Shown here: positions 19,140-27,351 of the stretch, piece after piece
Layout of the letters: every line of letters starts with the position of its first letter
How positions within the stretch are numbered: the stretch's first letter is position 1
NCBI GenBank assembly: GCA_033557685.1
Contig: JAWQRN010000669.1
Coordinates: 1 to 27,351, forward strand
Direction of reading: 5' to 3'
Length of the DNA: 27,351 nucleotides
From: Sperchopsis tessellata
Taxonomy: Eukaryota > Arthropoda > Insecta > Coleoptera > Hydrophilidae
Notes under the pieces: generated by a model
Seen by the model: only the letters and a program-made list of their open reading frames with translations
Told to the model about the DNA's origin: nothing
Database searches by the model: none
Program-made: the position numbers and the translations under genes

Positions 19140-20240
19140 TTATATTCTACGTCACATTCTATAAACAACACATAACCTATTTTCAACTTTCTGAGTATAT
19201 TTTTAAGTAAGTATTTATATTATTTGACGTGTTATTATTTACATAAAAATTGACACAAATAGATAAACAGACAAACAGAATGTTCTACGGGTAGCCGGAG
19301 TGTATGTGTCTGCCCATGTAGTGGTTATGCAACTTATTGTTTAGTCAGCATGGTTATGGGTAACTTTACCAAGTTCAATTCATAATGGGTGAAAAAATAT
19401 AACTTTAAATTGTAATGGTTTTATTGCTTTATATTTTTTTTATTATAAAGAACGATTTTTTTATTTATTTATTTGATCAAGATTTTATTTTATAATTGTA
19501 AATTTAATTTTAAAAATAAACCAAGGAGGTCAGCGAATGTAAATTTACGAAAACTACAACAGATTTCTAATTTGAATTCGTTAAAAAATTTCCATACGAA
19601 GGAAGTACTTCAATGCAGATACAATCAAAAGATATTGGGGACAATTTGATGGATATTATTTTAGTCCTAGGTCGAAACCTATTCTTTTAACTTTCCTCGT
19701 CAGTTGTTCCATCTGTTTCTAAAGGTCAATTTTAAAAATAGTAATTACAAAAATTTCATAAGTAAATGTCTTGGAGAAGGCCAAAAACGGCTAAGTCTGG
19801 TTTAGAATCTCGAACGAGATGCCCAAAACTTATATCCACATCTCGCCCACTTCAGTAAATAACAGTCCTCGGTGACACAGATTAAGTTCTCAAACTTTGT
19901 AAATATAAGGTCAAAATAGTATACTAGAAAATCTAGTAGTGAATAGAAGGAACCTCCACGTCAATTTTCAGACTGCTGTCAAAGTTAGTGCCACTACTTT
20001 CAAAATCAAAGTATACCCACCAAACCAAACGCTGCCTAAATTTTTTGATTTTGCACTCAAACAATAAAATAGATGTAGTGATAAAATACAAGATCCTGAA
20101 CCTTGAAAATATTAAATTCACCAAGTAAATGTTGAAATACTAATGTATAAAATAATAGTGGAATAATAAAATTAGATTTGAATTATTTAGGAAATAATTA
20201 AGAAATAGTTTATGAAAAATAGTAGAAAAAAGTAGTAGAA
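19140..20240. other. Unassigned AT-rich DNA
   Basis: No recognisable gene. 19780-20010 is less AT-rich than its surroundings and could be an old repeat. The minus-strand frame 19933-20124 has no family motif. Confidence 0.45.
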
Positions 20241-20244
20241 CTAC

Positions 20245-20525
20245 CCGACAGAGTAGTGGCGTGTTTACGATTTACCTCTGCTTCGTTGGTACGGTTTGGA
20301 GGACCTCGCAGACATTTTTTGTTAAATTTTGTTTCGTTGCCCCAAATAATTTTATTACAAAAATAAACAACATTGTGCAAGTGTTCCCCAGGAAGCTTAT
20401 TTTTTTGTCTATTCGATCTGGATATAACAGGCCTTTTCCTAGAAATGCATCCTCTAAGTTTTACCTCATTTAACTTTCTAATGGTTCTATTAGGCAAGTT
20501 TATGCCACGTCGGTTCAATATTTGT
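20245..20525 (-). pseudogene. Tc1-like transposase fragment
   Basis: An open minus-strand frame of 102 codons from 20518 reads INLPNRTIRKLNEVKLRGCI, SRKRPVISRSNRQKNKLPGE and IIWGNETKFN. This matches the Tc1 pattern SxRTVRRRLNExGLxGCxARKKPLLSxxNRxxRLxFAxxH..VIWSDESKF, i.e. the end of the DNA-binding domain and the first catalytic block. The first catalytic Asp (SDES) is changed to Asn (GNET, residue 61 of this frame). The rest of the catalytic domain is missing: after about 20260 only RGPPNR-like residues and noise remain. The frame's Met is not the original start. Confidence 0.78.
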
Positions 20526-20529
20526 TAAT

Positions 20530-21710
20530 AAGTGTAAATGGATTCTAAAAAACGGAATAGCTATGCACATTTTTGGATCAATATGACCATTTTATCTGTG
20601 GTTTCCTTTTTCCTATGTGCTGTCGTTTTTTCGTGTATTGTGTGTATGATCAACCAACTTAAATATATTTAAAATAAGCTATTTTGAATTCTTCAAGTTT
20701 TTAGAAATCTGTGATACTGCTACTACTTTTCATTTTTTAGTTGAATAGTAAGTGCTCGTTTTTCTGGCCTACAATGTTACTTTCTGCCCACTTAAAAATA
20801 TTTACATAATATATACTTTTTTAGTTCCATCAATTCATCAAGATAATTAATACCTTTTTCCTTTTACGTGATTAACCCCATTTTAAGATGTGTGTTATCG
20901 AATTCAAGGTTATATTTAGATTGAAGTTTTGACGTAATAAAGCTGGTCTTCACTACTTTATAAGAATCGAACACGTTTCGTTTATGATAATAAATCTCTT
21001 CAAAGTATTTTAAGACCAGGATACTGCGGCGAAGAGAGAAAACTTTCAAGGTTTACTACGTTGCTTTAGGTGGTGATAAATCAAAGTTGCCCTTATTTTT
21101 ACAGCGCTGCCAACAACTAAAGCTAACAGTTCAAATCAATTGTGAAATGGTGGAAACTTTGTTGCTGAAACAGTTCCACAGCCACTGCGACCACAATGTT
21201 GTTTATGCATGTCCCCCGCCCTCACTACATCTAACAAAACTAGCGTCGTTGTGCGTCGTGCTCTAGAAAATTTTTATTTCAACATAAAACAGTCACAGAC
21301 CATGTTCCGCATTGTGCCCACGTTCCAGGCAATGTATTAGTGTGTCATTTGATGTTCATTTACAATTTGCAATGAATAACCATTCCACCTCTTTATTTGC
21401 CTGCTATCTTAATTGATCAACAACTTTGTCGACTGGTACGTTTGTCGCAAATCACCTATTTACCTGACGAGAAGTAAATTACCAAAATACATGACGCGTT
21501 ATTTCCTCGGAAAATGTGGGAGGCTATCGAGTTTTCCATCAATAATTCAGTTGCAGGAAAGTACATGTTGTTTTTCGAAAAAGATAATGTATAAGCATGA
21601 AACGTTGCATATAAACAATACTTGTAAACATCATTGTATACCAAACGACATTTTCTTATTTAATTTACTCATTATAATACAATATGTATGAACAATATAG
21701 AGAATTTTGC
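20530..21710. other. Unassigned DNA
   Basis: No recognisable gene or element. 21095-21330 is the least AT-rich part and contains GCTGCCAAC, CACAGCCACTGCGACC and several CpG dinucleotides, so it may be part of an unrecognised repeat or regulatory DNA. Frames 21413-21691 (+) and 21456-21644 (-) are mutual shadows without motifs. Confidence 0.45.
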
Positions 21711-21715
21711 CAAAT

Positions 21716-22325
21716 AATGCGTGGGAATAACTTTGACTTGCTAACCACTAGTAAGTCGCAAGTCATGGACCTGATAAAGTGAATCAGGTCTTCTTGAGCA
21801 ATTTCAACTCTTATCCATTGAATTTCTACCTCAAGGAGTGAGATAAATTGTTCAGTCTTCTGCCTATGATAAAACATATTCAATAGGCGAAATATCTGTA
21901 CATTTGTAGGACCATGGTAAAAAATTAATTTGGAAACTTTCAAAGTGATTCAAAACTTCCTGTGTGATATGTAGACGGGTGTTATCTTATTTGAAAAAGA
22001 AGTCAGTTGGAAAGCCTCGTAACATATAGAAGAAGGTCAACTTCATAGTTTGGCAGCCTCTAATGAAAATTAAGCGAGATCGACTAGCATATCTAATGGT
22101 TTTCCATACCATAATTGCTACTAGTTTACGCACATGCTTCTAACAGAAATCTGGGAATTATGCTGTTTTTCAGATCGTCTTCTAACTCTTGCATGACCAT
22201 TATACATTCCCAAATGGAATTTGGACTTGTCATCGAAGACAACTGCATTCCATTTCATATCCCATTGCAGTCGTTCGCTGCAACACCGCCGAGGTTGGAG
22301 TTAGTGTTTTGACATTGACATTGGC
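21716..22325 (-). pseudogene. Tc1-like transposase catalytic-domain relic (DD34E)
   Basis: Minus-strand reading: ERLQWDMKWNAVVFDDKSKF then HLGMYNGHARVRRRSEKQHN (family VVFSDESRFxLGxxxGRxRVRRRxGExxN), two stops, IMVWKTIRYASRSRLIFIRG, a frame change, FFFK, stop, DNTRLHITQEVLNHFE, INFLPWSYKCTDISPIEYVL (family LPWPARSPDLSPIEHVWD), and LHFIRSM (family LIxSMPRR). All three acidic residues can be seen: D in FDDKS, D in DNTRLH, E in SPIE, with 34 residues between the last two. Stops and frameshifts make it inactive. The N-terminal helix-turn-helix part is not readable. It differs from the Tc1 piece at 20.3 kb, so two separate insertions are likely. Confidence 0.87.
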
Positions 22326-22329
22326 ACTA

Positions 22330-22650
22330 TTTTCTGGGATTCGTCATTGGGCGACCACCCATTATCTAGTAGGGATTTTTTTTTCATTCTTTATTATTTT
22401 ATAATCTTGTATGTACCTTTACTTCACTTGTGCTCCTTTAGTTTTCAGTATAAATCCATAGAGGAATCTTTGCATTGTAATAATTAAATCTAATTTACAT
22501 GTGGACGGATAAAACACAACACTAAATACACATTCCTTTTTTTCTAGATCCATGGCTGAGTGAGGATTAACGAGATGATATAATTAACACTAAATTGACA
22601 TACGTACAGATGCATCTCCTGTTTTGGTGTTTTGAATTCGAGGACACAAC
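22330..22650. other. Unassigned AT-rich DNA
   Basis: Sequence between the Tc1 relic and the microsatellite. It may include the decayed 5' end of the Tc1 element, but no terminal repeat is visible. Confidence 0.4.
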
Positions 22651-22653
22651 ACA

Positions 22654-22676
22654 ATATATATATATATATATATATA
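22654..22676. repeat. (AT)n microsatellite
   Basis: About eleven uninterrupted AT units directly before the minisatellite. Confidence 0.95.
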
Positions 22677-23011
22677 GCGTATAAATCCGTAGAGTGCTTA
22701 AATTTATAGAGCGAGTAAATCCAGAGTCCGTATATTTGTAGATCGCGCGTAAATCAACAGAACGTGAAATCCGTTAGGGCACAAATCAGTAAAGTACCTA
22801 AAGCTATAGAATGTGCAAATGTGTAGAGCGCGTAAATGCGACAAGCGCGAAATCAGTAGAGCGTGAAAACCGTTAGAGCATAAATTCGTGAGCTCCTGCA
22901 GCTGTAGAGCGCGTAAATATATAGAGGGCAAAAATCTTCAAAGCGCGTAAATCAGTACAGCAAGTAACTCTGTAAATTTGCAAAAGGGCATACATCTGAA
23001 GAGCGAGTGAA
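22677..23011. repeat. Degenerate minisatellite, unit about 17 bp, with 99-bp higher-order period
   Basis: About twenty diverged copies of a GTAGAGCGCGTAAATCN-like unit follow each other (clear copies at 22821, 22855, 22902, 22936 and 22959). Its CpG-containing AGCGCGTAAA core makes it much richer in CG than the neighbouring DNA. A longer period also shows: AATCAACAGAACGTGAAAT at 22752 returns as AATCAGTAGAGCGTGAAAA at 22851, followed in both by CCGTTAG.GCA.AAAT, an offset of 99 bp (about six units). The minus-strand open frames across it are by-products of the repeat. Confidence 0.88.
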
Positions 23012-23221
23012 TCAAAAATATTATAACAAAGATCTTTTTTACAAAAAATAATTTTCCACTTGTAATTCTTCCAATATTTAAACTTCAACGTTAATAAATT
23101 TTTAGTTAAATAAACATTTAAATACAGCTCAATAACATTTATCTCCGCTAATCGGCATCAACAATAACTCTGTACATTTTAAATAACATCGGTCTCTTGT
23201 TGTTAGAATACTATTTATAAT

Positions 23222-23850
23222 CTTTGAAGTCCAATTTCTCACATCCAAAATTGACACAGAGCCTGGAAATTTGCTGGAAACTGTTTTTCCCTTTGCTTCT
23301 CCTAACAGAATAAAATACCTGGAAGCCTACTTGCCCTCTTTGGAATTACCAAATTGATTGTTGTTTTCCTTAATGGAAATATGTAACAAGCACAAGACTT
23401 TTAATACATTATCAGATCTGAAGTAGGACCTAAAGCGTCACAATTATATTATATATAGTAACATATGTGAAGTAGAAAATCTAATGCATGCAAATCTAAA
23501 GGATATTAATAACAATATTTTCAATTTTTACGGTCCAATTGCTCACATCGAAAATAGATAATTGACACAGAGCCACAAAGGAATTTGTGTGCATTGTTTC
23601 CTTTTGATTTTATTGGAAATATGTCATCGGCTTGGTGAAAACAGAATATAATACCTGGAAAGCCTATTCACTATATTTGGAGTTGTGTTACTGAATTTAT
23701 TTTTGTTTCCCTTGATGGTACAATTTATAAACTTTTCCCTTTATTGACACATTTAATAGAAACTGAAGCGCAATAATTCGATTATAAATAATAACATTGT
23801 GTGAAACAGAAAATCTAATAAATATTAGTAATATTATTTGCATTAACATG
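23222..23850. repeat. Two-copy direct tandem repeat, unit about 300-330 bp
   Basis: Blocks recur in order: GTCCAATTTCTCACATC at 23229 and GTCCAATTGCTCACATC at 23533; AATTGACACAGAGCC in both; GAATAAAATACCTGGAAGCC (about 23309) and GAATATAATACCTGGAAAGC (about 23645); TTGTTTTCCTTAATGG and TTGTTTCCCTTGATGG; AGAAAATCTAAT at 23474 and 23808. The offset grows from 304 to 334 bp, showing indels in the second copy. No coding frame is conserved between copies. It may be a short satellite array, or two neighbouring insertions of one unknown element. Confidence 0.88.
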
Positions 23851-23878
23851 AATATGCAGAAGCTTATACAGTTTGTTG

Positions 23879-24393
23879 CAAAATTATGATCCCTAACTTT
23901 AGGAAATCATCAAACATGCAAAAACAAAGAAAAAATATCTTATATACATATGTCCTAAAATGCGTCGTTTTTCGTATGTGTTTCCAAAAAGTTATTATCT
24001 CAAGAACAGATCAAGGTAAAAGCTTTAAATCTGGCTTGTTTATTTATGTGTATATAATTGTTAAAAATTTCATTTCATTGTGTTTATCCGTTTCAAAATG
24101 GCGTCCGTTCAAAATTTTTGTAAAATTAACCGGTATTCATAGGAACTGGCATCAAACGGCCGCCATGCTTAAACGGAAAATCAGAATGAAATTAAAATTT
24201 TAACAATTATGTACACTATTAACACAAAATTATAGGTTATACCTTAATCCGACCTTGAGATATTATTATTTTTGTAAAAGTACATCAGACACACATACCG
24301 AAAACGAAGCATTTTAGGACATTTATTTATAGGAAGTTTTTTCTTTATTTTTCCATGTTTAATAATTTTCTAAAGTTATGGAACATAATTTTG
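23879..24393. repeat. 515-bp imperfect palindrome (foldback or MITE-like element)
   Basis: The two halves are reverse complements along nearly their whole length, with the dyad near ACCGGT at 24129-24134. Outer arms: CAAAATTATG at 23879 against CATAATTTTG at 24384-24393. Then TAACTTTA, AAACATG, AAAGAAAAAA, ATGTCCTAAAATGC and ATCTCAAG agree in order, and toward the centre ATAATTGTTAAAA, TTTCATT and an ATGGCGTCCG / ATGGCGGCCG pair. I estimate 75-85 percent identity by eye. There is practically no loop. No target duplication can be fixed. The 105-codon open frame at 23886-24203 lies inside it and is best seen as a chance frame. Palindromic non-autonomous DNA transposons are the likeliest class. 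Confidence 0.93.
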
Positions 24394-24399
24394 GAAGTG

Positions 24400-25035
24400 T
24401 ATTTAGGCGGGATAGGTGAAGCATTAATAATTATATATATTAACAACTTTAATGAAATTAGATTTTGTTATTGTTTGGTCATTTTTGGTATATAATGGCT
24501 ATCGGCGTCTTATTATCTGATTTGACAGTTTACGTATGCATTATTATTCTACTATACTTCTGGTCAGAATTGAATAGTTTTTAAATTATAAGGAATGTAA
24601 GAACCTTATAACATTCGAGGAATATACAATTTCTTCCTTACATTTCAACTCGTTTATTATGTTTTTTTTCTGCTACCAAAGGTATTTAATAACCACGTAA
24701 AAATAAATTTAAAAATTAAGTAAATAGTCATTTAAACACTTGAATTAGAATGTGCCAATTGTCAGGTTGGTGGTTATGGCTACTATGAACAAACAAAAAA
24801 TGACAAATTGTTTCTGTGTATAAGTTATTTATTGCAAAAATAACTAAACATTTAAATAAATGGGTATAGAAAAAAAGCAAAAAATACTGAAATCACCAAC
24901 CAATCTATTTTTTATTTTCAAATGTCCTTTATTTCAAATAATGACTACGTTTCGGTTTACTTAACGTATATCCCTTTTCAAGTACATTGTATATAAACTA
25001 AGTTTAAAAATATATGGTTTTTATATCAAAAAGAT
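24400..25035. other. Unassigned AT-rich DNA
   Basis: No recognisable gene. It contains a small inverted repeat TTATAAGG / CCTTATAA near 24585-24610 and poly-A/T runs. Confidence 0.45.
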
Positions 25036-26830
25036 ATTCATCCACTACTGGACGGAGGCCTACCCAAGTTCCTTCCACTCATCACGATTGTGCGTTCTTC
25101 TTATCCACGTGGATCCCAAATAATTTCTGAGTAGAGCACTCATTGGGTCTTCCTCTTGGTCTTATATTGTCTCTCGGTTCCCACAAGGTTAATTCCTTTC
25201 TCCATCGATGATCTACTCGCCTTCCAAGATGACCTGCCCATGTCCACTTTTGCGTCTTTACTGTCCCTATAACATACCTGCCCTTAGTCTAACTTGTTTT
25301 CCATGAACAGTGCTTTTTATCACTATTCTCAAACCCATCATGCACCTCTCAATACTTCTTTGCCATGTTTGTAGCGTCTGTAGATGCCAGGCCTTTAATA
25401 TTCAGATCTCACTAGCATACGTCATTACAGGCAAAATACACTGATCAAAAACCATGCGTTTCAAACATAAAGGCATCTGCGACTTAAATATATTGCGTAG
25501 TCGTCCAGTTGTAATCCATGCATGATTTGTTCTTCTTTTAATAAATATCTCTATTCATCGTTATGAGCTTACGGTTTCGATTAGTGTGCCCTCAATCTAT
25601 ACATTGGCTGTAATCGATAGCACTTTGAGAATAACTTTCGTTTCAATTAGATCTATTCTAAGACCTCAATCTTTACCTTCTGATTCCAGATCAATCATTA
25701 ATTTCTTGGAGCTACTCGATAGTGTGTGCAAATAACATGGTATTTGGAAATCTCAAGTGGTTAAGATATTCTCCATTCACTTGAATGCCTTATCCAAAAG
25801 CTGCACTAAACAATTTCGGCGATATGGTGTCTTCTTGTCAAACACTGTTTTCATAGATATTTTGAATTAGCTGTATGTAGGCAGAATAACTGCAGATTCC
25901 TTGATCGGGTCAAATGCTTTCTTGTAGTCTAAGGAAGTACAACATAGTGGAAGGTTATACTCATTTCATCTAGATATCAATTCAAGCACATTGTGAATGT
26001 GATCAACAGTGCTATATCCCTTACGAAATCCTGTCTGTTCTTTGGGTTGGTAAGAATCGAATTGGTCTGTAAGGCGATTCCTAATTATATTTGAAAGGTT
26101 CTTATAAGCTTGTGGATTGTTGCATTGCTCCAAGACACCGGTTTCTCTTTTTTTCTATGCATGGCGTATATAGTTTTCCCCTGGTGTTTTTTCACACTTC
26201 ATTGATTTTCAAGCATGCGCAACTTCTGAGGGTAATATGGGTGGAACGTCTTCCTCAGTAGATATGTTTATATGGTTACGTTCATCTCGATATAATTCTT
26301 GGTAAAGCTTTCTAATCATCAAGGATTTATACTATATCATTATCTCCTTGTTACTGTTTTCAGAACTGAGGGCTATTATTTGCTTTTTCCAAATCATAAG
26401 TCTCTGTTTCATCTGTTTATAACTCCTGTGATGTTCTATCGCCCGGAGGGAAGCTTCTTATTTGTGTCTTCTAACATCTCCGTTATTCGCTGTTTAATGG
26501 TATTTGAAAGTTCCACATATTCTACAGTTTGCCATCTTGGTTTAACTTTACTTCTTAGATCTCTATGTTTTTGTAGGGTCTTAGTTTGTTCGGACATTTT
26601 CGACTCCTTTTTACCATTAGCAGTTCCACCTATATAACCTTATCTGTTATTATATGAAACACATCGGTATCATTATATTCTCCCTAAGAACAAACCTGTT
26701 TTTAAGCTCCATATAAAATACGTATTTATTAGATTTTAGATGGTCCAAGTTAATTTTTCTGCCACAGATGTAGGTTAATTTCAAGTTTTCTAATTTTTCG
26801 TTTAAAGGATCTTCTACATTTAACAACATG
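25036..26830 (-). pseudogene. RTE-type LINE relic: reverse transcriptase to 3' end
   Basis: Reading the minus strand from 26830: YMELKNRFVLRENI (family ELKNRFxxLE), VEYVELSNTIKQRITEMLED, IRKLYQELYRDE, PPILPSEVAHA, stop, KSMKCEKTPGENYI (family ALKxMKxGKAPGxDxI), LTDQFDSYQPKEQTGFRKGY followed by STVDHIHNVLEL (family EQAGFRxGYSTxDHI), LCCTSLDYKKAFDPI, QEDTISPKLFSA, then GIQVNGEYLNHLRFPNTMLF, MVFDQCILPVMTYASEI, LQTWQRSIERCMMGL, RKSGHGQVILEGE and GRPPSSSG near 25040. The stretch between LFSA and GIQVNG has a deletion. The catalytic FADD is replaced by FPNT (25739-25750). Many stops. The order and the GGCCTxxGTCCAGxAGTGGA type 3' end fit the RTE clade. The endonuclease domain is not recognisable upstream of 26830. 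Confidence 0.9.
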
Positions 26831-26839
26831 GTGATTACG

Positions 26840-27160
26840 TCTAGTTTATGTTTAGTTTCTTGGACGTTTTTTAATTAGGGAGTTGTGTAATCTTGGGGTG
26901 TGAAAGCCTTCATAGTGAAACTATGAAGGCTTTAGTTGTATTCGTTATGAACACTACATTTTTTTTTCTTTATCGATACTTCTTGTATGTAATTTTCGCC
27001 AGCATTTTATGTTTGTGTGGATTTTGCTAAGTTAACATATGGGAGAAATGAAGCTTAGAAAATTCCACACAAGCAAAGAAATACGAGGAAAAATTTACAT
27101 GTAAAAAGTATTGATAAAGAAGAAAATATAGTATAATCGAAACGTATACCCTTCATATCC
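26840..27160. other. Unassigned DNA between two retroelement relics
   Basis: AT-rich DNA between the RTE relic and the second PLE. Apart from the hairpin at 26903-26933 I see nothing in it. The short minus-strand frame overlapping the PLE is an antisense shadow. Confidence 0.4.
26903..26933. repeat. Perfect 14-bp stem with 3-nt loop
   Basis: AAAGCCTTCATAGT (26903-26916) and ACTATGAAGGCTTT (26920-26933) are exact reverse complements around GAA. A T-poor flank and the lack of any gene upstream argue against a terminator. Confidence 0.9.
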
Positions 27161-27161
27161 C

Positions 27162-27351
27162 AAGAATCCCGCAAGTGTGTGGCCACATGTAATTGAAGAA
27201 ATACATCGCTTTCTTGGACACCTTAACTCGCAGCATACAAAGATTAAATTCACCATGGAGATCGAAGAAAATAACCGTCTACCATTCCAGGATGTGCTCT
27301 TAACCAAGAAACAGGACGGAACACTGGCACACACAGTGTACAGGAAACCAA
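27162..27351 (+). pseudogene. Second Penelope-like element reverse transcriptase fragment, cut by the window edge
   Basis: From 27162 the plus strand is open to the last base and reads KNPASVWPHVIEEIHRFLGH, LNSQHTKIKFTMEIEENN, RLPFQDVLLTKKQDGTLAHT, VYRKP. This is the PLE block just after the YVDD box (family VWPHG..LxxFLxHLNxxHxxIKFTMExExxxxLPFLDVLI..DGxLxHxVYRKPTHT). The YVDD part upstream is missing, so the left side is truncated. No stop is present within the visible 63 codons, in contrast to the PLE relic at 1.4 kb, so this copy is much younger or less damaged. The two also differ at most residues, hence separate PLE lineages. Confidence 0.92.

Noticed and set aside
22677..23011. CRISPR-like array (short repeats with variable parts)
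   Set aside because: Units follow each other directly without spacers, are strongly diverged, and the genome is eukaryotic.
22704..23088. Two overlapping minus-strand frames with repeated LCSNGFHALLI / LCPNGFHVLLI peptides
   Set aside because: The peptide repeats are simply the translation of the 99-bp higher-order minisatellite; no start context or other gene signals.
23886..24203. 105-codon plus-strand open frame as a small basic protein gene
   Set aside because: It lies inside the 515-bp palindrome, has no family motif, and the mirrored arm does not preserve the frame.
27095..27334. 79-codon minus-strand frame
   Set aside because: It is antisense to the PLE reverse transcriptase fragment, which carries the conserved residues.

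Overview
This window reads as non-coding, AT-rich nuclear DNA of an arthropod, most likely an insect. The reasons are the repeat cast (DD34D mariners, Tc1 relics, a hAT trace, Penelope-like elements, an RTE-type LINE, a second LINE, a tRNA-derived SINE and an LTR), the lack of any bacterial-style ORF packing, and a TATA plus TCAGT initiator pair of arthropod type. No open reading frame of any length looks like a working host gene; the longest uninterrupted frame is about 118 codons and belongs to no gene. Species cannot be named from the sequence alone.

Layout. 1-2.7 kb: AT-rich DNA, a compound microsatellite, then a decayed Penelope-like element (PLE) with reverse transcriptase and GIY-YIG remains. 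4.9-6.75 kb: a LINE reverse transcriptase relic (+) abutting a mariner relic (-) of a different lineage from those further right. 6.9-12.1 kb: mostly featureless, but holding an inverted pair of promoter-like segments around 10.2-10.5 kb. 12.13-12.64 kb: a nearly perfect 61-bp-arm hairpin and a hAT fragment. 14.4-18.0 kb: a mariner cluster. One mariner (-) has been split twice, by a 309-bp SINE with an 11-bp target duplication and by a 474-bp solo LTR; a C-terminal mariner scrap (+) lies next to it, followed by a nearly full-length mariner (-) with five in-frame stops. 18.9-19.1 kb: a GATC-rich patch. 20.2-22.3 kb: two Tc1-like relics (-). 22.65-24.4 kb: microsatellite, a 17-bp-unit minisatellite with 99-bp higher-order period, a two-copy tandem repeat of about 300 bp, and a 515-bp imperfect palindrome. 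25.0-26.8 kb: an RTE-type LINE relic (-). 27.16 kb to the end: a second PLE fragment (+) that runs off the window.

Nothing here works as a multi-gene pathway. What ties the pieces together is history: insertion order can be read at 14.4-16.3 kb (mariner first, SINE and LTR later). The items most deserving follow-up are the 61-bp hairpin, the 515-bp palindrome and the head-to-head promoter duplication, since each has arm conservation that the decayed surroundings do not share. All identifications are by eye from translated motifs; no database search was possible.
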